Assembly: GCA_023653785.1 (NCBI GenBank)
Contig: JAMKCH010002938.1
Span: forward strand, 39,749-103,748
Length of the DNA: 64,000 nucleotides
Source: Ophioderma brevispina
Lineage: Eukaryota > Echinodermata > Ophiuroidea > Amphilepidida > Ophiodermatidae
Direction: 5' to 3'
Positions 33,111 through 45,155 of this stretch are shown piece after piece. The position numbers were made by a program, and so were the translations under genes. Every line of letters starts with the position of its first letter. Positions within the stretch are counted from its first letter, which is position 1. The notes under the pieces were generated by a model, which saw nothing but the letters and a program-made list of their open reading frames with translations, made no database searches and had not been told where the DNA came from.

Positions 33111-34620
33111 GTTCTATGTTATCCAAAATTCCCTTGTAAAAATTGTGTCTTTATTTATTTACCCCCAGCGTACGTTTGGAAATAACCGTGTTTCCATATC
33201 TTGGAAAGGTTTAGCGTTCATCTCGATTTGATAATCCCCTGATGCGTTTTGGCGACAAAGCTTTCCCGAAGGACTTTTTTCATTAAAACCTGGCTCATAA
33301 TAGAACATAAAACATTAAAAATGCTGATATAACATTTTAAAAAAAGTACTCCAGTAGATTTATGGGCAAACCAAATTGTGATAGCCGCCACCAAAATGCT
33401 TAATTATGGCTACTTGCATATAACACCAACGTTTAACATGGCCGATTGATTTTTTTTCCACCAAAATATGCGCAAATTCATTTAGGGAATCCATAACATT
33501 TTGGGCAAAAATAATTAGCGTTAAAAAAAACGGACGCAAAAAACAAAATTGTTGGGGCACAGGGATGCACCTTGGAACATTGCCGGTCAGTAACATATTT
33601 TAAATGTGAGGCCCTCCTAAACACCTGTACAAGAAAAGTCCTTGGTTCAAAAGCCTGTCTTAATTTTTACTTTTGAAAATATTCAATCTTAGTCATACAG
33701 GGCTATATCGTGTAGTCGAGTACTTACTGTTTAAAAAAGTGCCGTACACGTACTTATGATAGTTCCGCTGATGGGGCAGGCTGGGAAAAAAAGTTTTGGG
33801 ACCTGTCGAATGAATGCATAGAATAGGTCCGTGACTTGCGCCAGGCGTTTAATTCGATAACAAATGATTTGTGGGTGAAAAGAACGGTCAATTTGCAAAG
33901 AAAAGAAGTAGACCTATTTTACCAGTCTATCCCAACTGCACCGCATAAAGAAAAACAGACAGGCCACTAATCACCTGTTCAAATCTTGGATGGACATGTC
34001 TAACGCCATTCAATGGCATTCAATTCCATCTGCCGGCCACACAGCACTACTAATACTAATATTGCATTGCGTTGTAGTTTTGTCTCGATGTGTTGCTTGG
34101 CACCCATTACTCTTTGGTCATAGAACAGGCATATTGCTTGACTTGACTTGTATTATTCTAAATAAAAACCCTGCCCCCCCATTAATTTATTCCCCGTGAC
34201 AGAATAAGGTTAGCCTACTATCAGCGCGAATTCTATTAAATGCAAATGCTGGTACTAACAAGTACAGAGGGACTTCACATTTTGAATCTGTACGGATTAT
34301 AAAATTAACAAGCGCTTAATCTGGGATTAAAGGCGCTTGTTCAGTTTTTTATGTCCACTGTTTCTCTCACTTGATATGGAGCCTGGTACTTGTAATTTTG
34401 GACCCTACGCACTGACATCGCGTATGCGACCAGTATACAAGTGGTAATGTGCACTTAATTTAAAGCAATAACACAAATTTTGAGAGCCGCCCCCACTTTT
34501 TCAAAAAATTGAGGATTTTACACGGTTGCATTGGTAACTGCTAGTAAAAAACCATACGTGTGAATGGTTAAAACCCTAAGAGCACTGAATAAACAAATAA
34601 AGAAAATAACAAAATTTTAA
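33111..34620. other. No gene seen; one compact hairpin
   Basis: Unassigned. A short hairpin at 34308-34340 pairs ACAAGCGCTTAATC with GATTAAAGGCGCTTGT and is followed by a T-run. It resembles a decayed LINE/SINE tail more than a functional RNA. Confidence 0.4.
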
Positions 34621-34835
34621 TTAGAATAATTATATCGGGGATCCCGATAATAATTCAACGGCGCTGAAAAACGGCCTTCAATGTGAAATAAGCCGGGAAA
34701 TGAGCTGTGCCAATGTACGTGTCTACGCTCATCCATTAGTTGTTATTGGTTCAGGCAAATCAAGTTAGAGGTTATTTTCTATAGAGGTGGCACTATTTCA
34801 TCATGGACGTGCACATACTACGTAGCATTTATGCC
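34621..34835 (+). repeat. Dispersed repeat J, copy 2
   Basis: It aligns with the reverse complement of 7890-8110, including the decayed central palindrome ATATCGGGGATCCCGATAAT at one edge. Confidence 0.75.
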
Positions 34836-34994
34836 TAACATGCCATGATATAACGTCATGCTTGCCACAAGCATGCTGTCTCACCTGAACATGCCACTGA
34901 TGCGCCACAATATTCATTCATGTCACGATGATATGAATTATGACCTACACATACAATATACTCACCAAACAAACAAAATTCACAGAGAATCACA

Positions 34995-35195
34995 ACTCTA
35001 TAAGAGTGACTAGTTCACTCTAAAAAGGATTTATCAGTTCACTCTTTCCTTAGAGTTATTTTGTTCACTCTTTATTTTGAGTGGATCTCACCCTAAAAGA
35101 TGCGTCACTCAGCTGGCTCTTTTTTGGAGTGAGATTTCACTCTTTTAGAGTGGTTTTTCACTCTTTCGTTTTAAGAGAGTCGTTAATATACTCTT
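34995..35195. repeat. CACTCT/AGAGTG motif cluster
   Basis: More than ten ACTCT or AGAGT motifs in both orientations with AT-rich spacers, including CACTCTTTTAGAGTG. A degenerate self-complementary minisatellite, it borders and probably truncates the adjacent element F copy. Confidence 0.65.
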
Positions 35196-35456
35196 TATTA
35201 TCTTGCTTTGCCTTACTTCCGAAGTTCCGATTACAAAATTTTTGATGATTTTGATCCCTGCTCAATGAGATACCCTAAACACGTACAGCACAATTTCAGT
35301 GTTAAGAAAAAAACATCCTTTTTTCATATTTTGCTATTTTTCATACCCTAAACAATGTACCCGGGTATATCGCCTGTTGGAAAAAATATACCCTTTTTAC
35401 GCGTTTTCTTGTTCACGCATCATATCCACCCTTGAATACAAGTCCCCCCCCCCGGG
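35196..35456 (-). mobile_element. Element F, partial copy
   Basis: It matches 35971-36225 as reverse complement: CGCATCATATCCACC, AAAACGCGT-like, TACGTGT, TTGATCCCTGCTCAATGAG, TTACTTCCGAAGTTC. It ends at a C-tract plus CCCGGG. The distal half is missing. Confidence 0.8.
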
Positions 35457-35496
35457 ACAAGTGTAAAATATTGGTTTTTGGGAAAACTCTATATAC

Positions 35497-35826
35497 CTTC
35501 CATTCTACACACTAGCCAGAGAGCATAATGTGGATCGGCACAACCTTCAGTTGTATATACCCATTCGTCGCAGTCCAACAGACGATCTTCGGTGCCGACA
35601 CAATTAAAGTCTCTAAATAATACTGGAACTTCGTGCGGTGTCCAAAATGACTTGACGTATTTTGAATAACCGTCGTTCCGGGCGCCAAATAGCTGATAGC
35701 AGGCCACATCAGTACTACGCCCATAAAAATGGCAATGCGCTACAGCTCCCCATTGCCCATTATAGAACATCTGCAAGGCTCCTACAAAGGGTGCCAAAAT
35801 TCCTCCTCCAACGAGTCGTAAGTCAC
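35497..35826 (-). CDS. SRCR domain exon, intact, phase 1-1
   Basis: A single 330-bp minus-strand exon encodes one complete scavenger receptor cysteine-rich domain of about 110 residues. It starts GDLRLVGGG and contains YNGQWGAVAHC, STDVACYQLFGARNDGY, FRDFNCVGTEDRLLDCDEW and a terminal LWLVCRMEG. Six cysteines fit the group A SRCR pattern; the first is displaced by about two residues against the usual WGTVC. The acceptor (...CACTTTTGAAG) and donor (GAAG|GTATAT, 35496-35491) are both good, and both are phase 1, the classical arrangement for shuffled SRCR exons. SRCR domains are extracellular binding modules of receptors and secreted proteins. The rest of the gene is not identified here. It is flanked by inverted copies of element F. 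Confidence 0.88.
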
Positions 35827-35970
35827 CTTCAAAAGTGATAACACAACACAAGTTGCATTATAACATACAAGCAAATTATGATCAAAGTTACGTACTCTTA
35901 AAATTGAACAAGCTGTAAATAGAAACGCGTTATAGTAAGCTTTCCAAAATGAAGCTACAATTGGAAAAAT

Positions 35971-36397
35971 CCCGGGGGGCCACTTGTATTCAAAGGTGGA
36001 TATGATGCGTGAACAAGAAACGCGTAAAAGGGTGTCTTTTTTCCAACAGGCGATGTACGCGCGTACATCGTTTAGGGTGTCAAAAACAGCAAAATATGGA
36101 AAAAAGGGTATGTTTTTTTCTTAACCCTGAAATTGTCATGTTATATCTCATTAAGCAGGGATCAAAATCATCCAAAAGTTTGTAATCAGAACTTCGGAAG
36201 TAAAGCAAAGCAAGATAATAAGGGTATATTTACGATTCAATGCACTGCGTACTTGTTGAGGGTATCATAAACAGATGTTTAGGGTATGTTTTAGCTTGTT
36301 TCTTAGTCGGTGAAAATACGTGTTTAGGGTGCATTTTGAAAGTCCATGTTCACGCATCATATCCACCTTTGAATGCAAGTGCCCCCCCCCCCCCGGG
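35971..36397 (+). mobile_element. Element F, full copy with C/G-tract ends
   Basis: Terminal inverted repeats of ~45 bp: CCCGGGGGGCCACTTGTATT then AAAGGTGGATATGATGCGTG at the left, and GTTCACGCATCATATCCACC then TTTGAATGCAAGTG plus a C-tract and GGGG at the right. The interior has repeated TTTAGGGTRT phrases. It is non-coding; the tract lengths are probably unreliable. Confidence 0.8.
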
Positions 36398-36578
36398 GTG
36401 GCCGGGGGGGGATTACAGGTTACTATTTATATCGTCGTGGTCACGACAGTGTGGAATCTGATTTTTTGGTCAAATTGAGTTAATAGTTGATTCTGGTTGC
36501 ATTTTATGTACTCTTTAATTGTACCCAAAAATAAAAGTGAAATTACATCTCCTAACCAAAATAGCCGCAGTTAAAACG

Positions 36579-36670
36579 GGTTTCACAAACAATCGAATAC
36601 GTATTCGATAGCTTTGCGTGTCCAAATAGCTCAAAGCACACAGATAAATTGCGAAAGAATACGTATTCGC
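36579..36670. repeat. Two GAATACGTATTC palindromes
   Basis: CGAATACGTATTCG at 36594-36607 and GAATACGTATTC at 36657-36668. A third occurrence at 47085-47100 shares upstream AACGGGTTTCA with the first, so these are parts of a short dispersed repeat. Confidence 0.6.
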
Positions 36671-38399
36671 TGGGACAAAAATTGTTACTTCAGTGATCAA
36701 AATCGATAATAGGTCTGTCAAGATTTAAGGCAATCGGTGAAATTTACCTTTCTCAATGAGGGATTGGTCATGTTATTTCACATTTTAATTTTTGTGTTTT
36801 ACGTAATTATGTTACTTGTACTAATTGAAACCTACGGTCTGTGCGTCGTGAAAAAGAACTATCCAAGTTTTGTAGTTTTAATATTTCTACAAATAAACCA
36901 AATTTAGCACTTTTAGGGGGACATAGTGACATTAACCCTCGTATTACGAAAGGGGAGGAGTTCCCGTGCCCAAAACGTTAAAAAAAAACTTTCGTTAAGT
37001 CTTCCATATAATTATTTCACATCCTCCTGCTTATTTTGGCGAAACAAATGTGAAGACTAGCACCGTCACCCGTGGTGTTATGACGTTGAAAGCCGAAATT
37101 GGTGGGGAGTGGTTCTAGTACTCTACTTACCTCCATTATTGAAAATTCAGCCATTCTGATTGAATCAGTTTACTGGCCCATTATTCTGCAATATCGAGCC
37201 GCTAATGCATTCTTCTTATATTTCTTTTCATTATTCATCAGCATACAAAATACACATATATTGGGCATATTATCTTAAACCCTAAACAAACAAACAAAAT
37301 AAAAAGTTGTTTTAGTTAACAGAATAGAAATAAAAGTTTTTGTAGTATCATCTATGGGCTCATAATGTATCCTCGGGCGGAAAAAATAAAAATAATGGGG
37401 CCCATTATTTAGTTTGTTCCCAATCTTCGGGCAAATTATTTGCCTATTAAATGATACTGATTACCCTTTAGATTATTAGTTTCATTTGTTTTATATTGTG
37501 CACCGTATGGCTCTAAAATTATATGTTGATTTAAAAACTAGTCACTTTCCATATCAATGGGGGCCAAAACTCGCATGGAAAATCCAATATTCCTACCTTT
37601 TGATGGCAAAATTTAATTTTTTTCATTTTATTAGCCGATGTGTGTCTGTGGAAATGAAACAAATTGCCAAACTAGTGAACTTTGACGTCATTTGGACCCC
37701 ATACTAGGTACTTCTTTATTTCCAATCATCGCCAGTTATAATGAGGTACAATACAAAGTAAGTGACGAGAATAATAATATAATACAATGATATGGCGGAG
37801 GTGACCAAAGCCAAAGTTGGCCAGAAGGGGGCATCCCCGTTAAAAATATATTATATATAATTACGAAAATAAAAACTACAAAAATGTTTGACAACATTTT
37901 TGTTTGTTGTTAAAACAACATTATGACCAAGTTCTAGAGTCAGACAAAACACTGCAGAAAATAAAAGTTAGAGTTAGAGCTAGGTATACGAAATCAGCAT
38001 ATGATGCTTAAGTGCTTTTTAAACGACTAGGGGTTTAGAAACACTTAATATCGGTGATAATTATTCATGTTGTGGGCATTGTTCTTATTCATCTAGAAGC
38101 AAAACTTGTTTTACATGTTTTAACGTAAAATTTCATCTGTGCTTCTCGTGTTACGACTTGTTTTATTAATTTAAGTAATTAAAAAAGACATTTGGAAGTT
38201 GGTGTGAAACAAAAATTGTAAATAACACCCCAAGATCGAGTTGTATAAATCATAGATTGTTAGAATTTTTAAACTTTGAAAAAGTTGGTCATGGAATGGA
38301 GCCTATAGTGTGTCTGAATTAGATTCTGACGCCCTTTTGTATCTTGAGTAATTTATTCGAGAAAGGTTATACGATTACCCATGCATAATTCCAAATTTA
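36671..38399. other. No gene seen
   Basis: AT-rich sequence with a TGACGTCA palindrome at 37683-37690 and a small palindrome AATAATGGGGCCCATTATT near 37392. No supported gene. Confidence 0.4.
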
Positions 38400-40840
38400 A
38401 ATAGGGAGAGTCAATGAGCAATATAGGGTTTTGTGTAAAAATATGTGATTTGGAACAAAATATTTTCCAATTTGTTATAAATACCAACAATTTCTGAGAG
38501 AGTTTTTGGAAATAGCCTCAAGGTGAAGCTTGCCCAAGTACTATTGTGATCTATTATAACGACCCAGGAAATTGGTTTGATGACTCTATAATTCAACACC
38601 ATCCAGGATTGTTTATGTATTGTCATTCTGGTTAGTCTTTTGTAGTGTCCCAGGATCATATAATGGGTCTTGTCCTGGATTACCGAAAGTTGTTGCTGTA
38701 ACCACGTCAAGACTTTTTGCATTCTTGATTGATCAAGTCAATTTGCTACTGAGGATATCGGTGTGAATATATATATAGTAGTATCGTCTGCATAGAGAAT
38801 AAAACTTAAAATGAGGACGAATAAATAATATAATTGATATATAGAATAAATAGAAGTGGGCCAAGAATTGATCCTTGTGGAACTCTGGGCATACTCAACT
38901 TTACGGTGATGGAATTGCCTCATGGTATATGTACATACGAGTCTATCATGACGATAATCTTTGAACCAGTACCAAGGCAAACACTCTAAAACCATTAATA
39001 TTCTAACTTTGTAAAAAGTATATCATGTTATTGGTCAAATGCCTTGGGGGACAAATCCAAAAACACTCCAAAGTAGTTTATACGTTCAACACTGCCGTTT
39101 ATTAATATTATCAACGAATTCCGCGATTGCCAGAAGAAGTTGAATGTTGGGGCCGAAATCCCACATTGATGGGGTTCAGAAATATAAATGTATCAATGAA
39201 TTTTATACATCTATTGAAAAAATCTTGCCAAAATCTTTGAAAAACACGCGAGTAATGAAAAGGAAGGTAATTGAGTACACTCAATGCGGTGGTATTTCCT
39301 TTTTTATAAATTGGTTACGACTTGGCAAATCTTGATCGTGGGTACAGTTCTGTCGAAAATAGATATATAAATATGTACATAATGGTTTTGATATAACACT
39401 AGCAATGGCGTTTGATAAGAAGTTGTTTTTTCATCATCGTGCCCTGGACTCTTATTCTGGGCAGTATTCACAATACTCATAATTTCATTTTCGGTTATGG
39501 GCAACATAAAAAATTCTTAGGATTTGGAGTGTTTAGATAGTGATAGTACTGTCGTTCGTTTTGTATTTATTTGTACAGCTTAGGCTTGGACCGATATCAG
39601 TAAAAATATCTATTTAAAGTTCATTTGCAATTTTCTTAGGGTCAGTTATTATTTGATCCATTACTGATGTAAACTTGCGTTGTATGCGCTTCTTTCTTAT
39701 TACGACCTAATATGTGTTTAGTCTCCATGTTTCTTAAGATTATTTGGTTTGATTAAATTTATGCTCAAAAATTGACGTTTTGTAGTACGAATAAATGTGC
39801 AATTATTTCTATAACGGCTTATATTATGAGATTTATTTTCGCTAGGACTTTTGGTATTTTTTATAAAGTTATTTTTGTTCAGTAATTACTTTCAGTAAGC
39901 CTTTGATAATCCACGGGATACTAAATCTTTCTTACGGTTTACTTTACACAGTTTTAGTGGATACATCATCAAATAATTTCTTAAAGTTAGATTAAATTGT
40001 TCGTATTTACTATTGACGTTGTGACCTTTCAAGATGTTCAGGCCAATTCACTTGAGATAATCTTTCAAAGATTAAGTGTTGAGTTGGGAAAAGTCTCTTT
40101 TTATAAATAGGATAATTTTTCTATAGAATCATTTTTATGACTATTTGAACAAGTCGTCAATACAGTTGGGAAAGAAAATGGCTCATTATATCAGTCACTA
40201 ATATTACTGAGGATAATATGAGGGGGGGGTACTTATTAGTAAAGTATATTGTCAATAAGAGTTGCGCTATTTTCAGTTATTCTCGTGGTTGGTTGATGGT
40301 TGGGTATGAGAAAGCGATTAAATCAAATTCAAATAGTAATCCGTTGTGTGTAGGGTCTATGGGTTTCCTCTTGCAGAAGTCGATATTGAAATCACCCATA
40401 CATTTAATTGTCTTTATTTCATGCTGATAGATTTTCCAAAATAGGGCCAACTTCTTCAACAAAGTCATCATAGATGTATGAGCTCTGTAAATGACGCCTA
40501 CAATTACAGTTTTTGATTGTTATTTTCGATATCGATTTAACAAGACTGAAATTTTATGTTGGCTTTAGATAGATCAGGTCTTTTTTTGTTTAACTTAAAA
40601 CTTTGAGAATATAGGATCCAACACCACCCTTTGTCGATTGATTCTATTCATATAAACGAAATCAAACCGGTTATATTGTAATATTCCATGGGCTGGAGTC
40701 AGTAAGAGAGTTTCTGATAAACCGATTACGGTAAATTCGGGTGGTTATAACTGCAAACCTTCTTTAAACGTATCAAAAATTTTTTACTAAGACTTCTAAT
40801 GTTGACATTCATTATACAAAATTTTTGTCCTCATATTTTG
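38400..40840 (-). pseudogene. LINE ORF2 remnant (endonuclease plus RT)
   Basis: Decayed minus-strand frames keep family order. The APE-type endonuclease has MNVNIRSLSK near 40810, then LSETLL, GVIYRAH near 40470 and KCMGDFNIDFCK with LIAFSYPTINQP at 40277-40400. The RT has LPITENEIMSIVNTAQNKSP at 39450-39507, FLDLSPKAFDQ near 39040, a damaged GSILGPL region near 38870, SFILYADDTTIYI near 38790 (catalytic YADD kept) and KTHYMILG near 38650. The layout matches CR1/L2-Jockey-group LINEs. Frameshifts and stops throughout show it is dead. Neither the ORF1 nor the 3' tail was located with confidence. Confidence 0.88.
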
Positions 40841-41290
40841 AGATCTTGTTACCAAGTGTTTGGGAGTTGATATACAAAAGGGCACAATTATCACTTTGAG
40901 TATCCAATTTCGTCGGTCAATTATAGTTGTTTGATATTTTAAAAGGGAGTTTTAAAAAATCATTTTAATTTTTCTTTTTTTATTTAAATGTTTCAATTTC
41001 ATCAATTCGTCTTCTTGTGCATTTACATTGTGGTTTCATATTCCTTAAATGTCAAATCAACTCACAAACAAGATCACAAAAAGTACAAAACTTAACGTAC
41101 AAAGGAAGGAAAAAATAAAAAATTTGTTTATTTGTATTTAATTTAGAAAAACAAAATTCAAATACGATTCTTTGTGCCAAACAAACCGCCTCCCTGGCCA
41201 AAAAAGAAATAGTCAAAATATAATCACTCCCAAAAGTAAATCGTTGGAGTGAAAAAAAAAATAAAAATAGTCAATTTGGCCGACTGGATA
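40841..41290. other. No gene seen
   Basis: AT-rich; possibly the 5' part of the LINE, but without recognisable motifs. Confidence 0.35.
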
Positions 41291-41803
41291 AGGCCAATGG
41301 GAAGTTTTGATTCTTAGTTCCTTTGGAGATTTTTAAAATGTGACGAGGTCCCATTTCATTATTCATTATTACTGTCATTTCATTAGTTACTGTTATGTCA
41401 TTATTACATCTTAACGAATCTTGAATACACTACTAACCTGTATTTGTTACATTAAAACAAAGTTTACAAGGGCCCTATTTAACAAAACAGGGGTATTTGC
41501 AGGTTTCTTTATTCAAAACTTTAAAAATCAGTTCAAGCATATTTGTACCAAGTTTTTAAACAATCGGAACCAAAAAATCAGGAGGACATTCATTATTAAT
41601 GGTTATGCGGTGACACCCCTTCCAAGTTAACTGCTTAAAATGAACAGGAAGGGGCGCTTAAATATTTGAACAACTGAAAATATGTTTTTATGATCAAGTT
41701 TTCAAGAAAAACCATTTTTTTCTAAAATAATGAAATTTGCCATTTTAAAAAAACAAAAAAACCGAAAATTAAAAAAAAAACTAAGAATCAAATTCCCTTG
41801 GCC
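41291..41803. mobile_element. TIR element, ~510 bp
   Basis: The left end AGGCCAATGGGAAGTTTTGA plus TTCTTAGTT is matched inverted at 41779-41803 (ACTAAGAATCAAATTCCCTT plus GGCCT). No protein is encoded, and the target duplication is not clear. Confidence 0.65.
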
Positions 41804-42754
41804 TAACCCCCAACAAGCTATTATATCAACAAAGAAACATACTCATTAATTCTGTGTTAACCATCACGCGTAGTTACAATGGGCTCCATTAAAGCGTAGA
41901 AATATGTGGTATATGGGAAAGTGCAAGGAGGAACCCATGACACAATGTGCTATAATAATGCTCATAATTATGTGGTCTGCCGATTGCAAGGGTATTACAC
42001 GACAACATTTTTTTTTTTATTTATTGCATTTTCTTTTTTTTGGGGGGGTTTTATTTTTAAATTTAATTTAGGTTATGTTATTTGCTTGAATCCCAGTATA
42101 ACGTAGAAGTTTCTACAAACTACATTACTATTACTCATGTCAGAAAACACAATCTAACACACGGCCTACATAAATATTACAATCACTCTAAATATTTCCA
42201 ATATTGACTTTTAAAACACGGATCACTTGTGTGTTGACAAATCAGTGTATAAGCGCACCATGATGCTGAACTCGTCCAGCGGCCGAGCCACAAAGTGGCG
42301 ACGTGGCCCCGCAGGCACCACATACCGCGCAAGTAATATACTTCTTAAAACTAATTAATACCTAGAAACGGAAAACTGCACATCCTCATCATTTTTAATA
42401 ACAAAATTGTTACTAACATTTGGTAAATACCAAACAATATAGTGCATCCAGCACGACTGAAAATAACGCAGGCTACCGCGACGCGTGTACGATCGTAATC
42501 CCTCGCGCAGCCAGCGGGTCAATAGACATTCATTCACTCCGCAAATTTTTCTAACGTAGCAATCGATGGATTGTTAAATAATTTGTATTTTCCGTAATAT
42601 GGTAAGATACAAAATACAATGTGTAATACATTATCCCATATTGTATAGCGACCCAGATGAATGTTAATGTTTATCTCCTGTCCATACAGAAGGTCGCAGA
42701 ATTACCAGGTCTTGTATTTTTTATATATAGTATATAACTACACTTACTTGATTA
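41804..42754. other. No gene seen
   Basis: Unassigned; a T/G homopolymer chain at 42009-42060. Confidence 0.4.
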
Positions 42755-43086
42755 AAGGCATTTCGTGATCCTCGCCTCGACCCGACTCACCCCAAAAAGC
42801 CAAGACCAATATATCATATGAACCGTTGACATTAGAAATCCACGAGCGCCCAATCCCACGTACAAACACGGTCGTAACTGTAAGAAATTTGCGATTTTAA
42901 TAAAAATCTGTCCCGTAACGTACAGAAAGTATAGCAACAGAGGTTAACGGAACCGTGCGACACGGCAATTGTCCACAACACCGAAATCCGCAAGGCCCGG
43001 CTCAAACAAAAATTTGTGAACAAGCATCTCCCACGACATCTATTGAACAATAAATAGAACAGAATTTGCTGGATCACGAAAGCGCC
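42755..43086. mobile_element. MITE family G, copy 3
   Basis: Ends AAGGCATTTCGTGATCCTC and GCTGGATCACGAAAGCGCC are inverted versions of each other and match family G ends at 26741-27070. Open minus frames inside have no domain. Confidence 0.65.
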
Positions 43087-43379
43087 AACCAACACAGTTT
43101 TTCGAAGAGTCTGAATTCATTGTATTATCTGGTTCATTTCTGAGTACTTTAAAGAGATAACTACCCACTTAACTCAAGATTATTGTGGATGACGTAAACT
43201 CGGGCTATCGTCTGCATTTAGGCCTGTTGCTCCTGGCTGCTCTGAAGATCTCGAGGGATCTTCATTTCTGGGAGATTCGTGGATGAATGCCGAATTGTGA
43301 GGATCTCGACCATCATGGGTGAAGCAGTCCCAGTACACTGTGACTGCAGGCAGTGTTAGCTTTTCACATTTGGACGGGT
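43087..43379. other. Unassigned
   Basis: It may be a continuation of the LINE fragment next to it; it is not independently recognisable. Confidence 0.3.
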
Positions 43380-43505
43380 TATCATTTCACTGCCTCGAAG
43401 TCCCAGGGTTTTAAACAGGTCGTTAAGACCGTTTAACAAGCGGGTGTGCACAGCGACTGTAGAACACAAAACTGCGTCATTGGTGTACAATAACTCATTT
43501 TAGAC
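43380..43505 (-). pseudogene. RT palm fragment of another LINE
   Basis: The minus strand reads NELLYTNDAVLCSTVAVHT followed by RLLNGLNDLFKTLGL. This corresponds to the LLYADDAVL...L..L..F....GL segment of LINE reverse transcriptases, with the catalytic motif mutated to YTND. A stop follows shortly. Its class differs from the copy at 38.4-40.8 kb (YADDTT). Confidence 0.6.
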
Positions 43506-43855
43506 GCTTAGTTTCTCACCTTTTGCGTTGTGGGTATCTTGGCGTTCTTTTGCGTAAAGTGTGACATCGGATTAATAAGTTCTTCAAAAAGAAGTTTAGT
43601 GGTAAAATACCCACTTTGCAAGATCCTGGTCTCGCCGCCCCATCTGTATTAATGATATGATGTGACGTTGACTTCACATCGATTGATGTGCCAAATTCGA
43701 GAGAAATCGGGCACATATTAGGCGTATATTGGCGTATTCTATTTTGATGCGAGTGAGAGCAACGGGAAAAATAACCTGAAATGGGCCAAAATACACCCGC
43801 CTACGGCGGTGGGAAAGTACGAGGGTGAACGTTAAGTCTCTCAAGCAATCCCAAT

Positions 43856-44060
43856 TTAGATATTTTTCGCAGTCTGTGAAACGGACCACGCCGTGGGTAA
43901 TCCAAGGGGGTAAATATTCCCGCCACGCGTATTTTGCCGAACCGCCACAGTTTGAATTATCTCGATATTGACAGTTATTTGTTGTATCGATACAACATGG
44001 AGGAGTAGACGAAGTACACTGAAGAGTTGGAGCTCCAAAATTTTGATAAATTTGGACTTG
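43856..44060 (-). CDS. Possible cysteine-rich exon, unknown
   Basis: A 162-codon minus frame (44162-43674) contains a protein-like stretch: LQCTSSTPPCCIDTTNNCQ, DNSNCGGSAKYAW and VVRFTDCEKY. An acceptor-like CCAACTCTTCAG precedes TGTACTTCG near 44012. No strong donor was seen, and the family is not recognised. It could be a chance frame. Confidence 0.22.
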
Positions 44061-44300
44061 TAGCACTTGCATCAACTTGTAAAACAACGATATTTTAAAG
44101 GTAAGGCTAGTTACAAATGTATTGTGTGGGTGTATATCCATTGCAGCATTATTTTTGGGCACAATACCACCTTGAAATTTGCTTTCACTAAAAGATCTTT
44201 CTTCTGCACAAACCCGTCATGACTAGATAGTCAACGATAACGACAACATACAAAAGTTAAAGACTATCTGTCATGATCCATCAGGACTAGGGTGAAGCAG

Positions 44301-45155
44301 TCATTGTTGAGCTACTGGATCTGGTATCCCTGGGCATTGTCCTCCAGGAGTTAATTCCGGACTTGAGCTTGAGGCAGTACTAGAAAATCTGATGTGTTGG
44401 TTATCAGGGGTGTGATCAATAGGCCGAAGTCCACGTTCCGTTATTATGTTGGTCCCTGGTATATATTTCTGACCATTCACGAATAAGTGAATTGTTGTAT
44501 CAATCACGCGAAAATGTCTCCTGTGACCGTAGGTAGCCGCTTTTTTAACTGTGGCCACAATTCAGTTTTACGATCAGTTGAGGTGGCAAATGTTCAATAA
44601 CGGTGGTAACTTTGGTATTGGATTTGGCGACCATTGAGGATATTTTTTGTGGCTTTATAATCTTTGAGATTTTTTCCCATTCGAAGCATGTAGTCCCGGT
44701 CACTCCTCAAACAAAATTTTGCTATTATGTTTCTGGATCTGTCTGGGCGTTTCCTTCCCAGACGATGAATGTCCGCAAGATAGATCTCATTAACCGCACT
44801 TTCGGGTACCCCCATTTTGTTTTTCCAGAACTGGCGTAGTACAGTTTCTGTGTCCGACTTTCGACTTTCGTCTCCCGGGATACCAGTAAAAATTAGGTTA
44901 GATTTGTAGCTCTGAATTTTATTTCTCAAAGTTTCTTTTTCGAAATCATTTTTATTGCTTCACTGAGCTTTCGTCTGCTATATTGTTTACTTTACCTTCA
45001 TTTTCAGTTAACTCGCTGTGTGCGTACTCGAGACTTTCTTCCGTTTTCACTACCCTGGCCGTTAGTTCATTTTTCCACTCCACAATTTCAGTTCTGAGTT
45101 TGTTGATGTCGTCCAACCTCTGTAATATTCTGTCCAATTTATCATTATCTGCCAT
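44301..45155 (-). pseudogene. L1-type LINE ORF1 (coiled coil-RRM-CTD)
   Basis: It starts MADNDKLDRILQRLDDINKL at 45155. The first ~67 residues are a heptad-rich coiled coil. After a frameshift near 44955 comes an RRM-like domain (SNLIFTGIPGDESRKSDTET, then IHRLGRKRPDRSRNIIAKF and RSDRDYMLRMGKNL). After a second shift near 44594-44560 comes the C-terminal domain (ELWP-like, then ATYGHRRHFRVIDTTIHLFV, NGQKYIPG). This is the RNA-binding, trimerising ORF1 protein of L1-like retrotransposons (Transposase_22 family), about 285 residues. Two frameshifts make it inactive as read. Its ORF2 is not next to it; only RT scraps lie downstream. Confidence 0.87.

Noticed and set aside
34308..34340. Hairpin followed by a T-run as a transcription terminator
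   Set aside because: Intrinsic terminators of this kind are bacterial; here it more likely belongs to a decayed retroelement tail.
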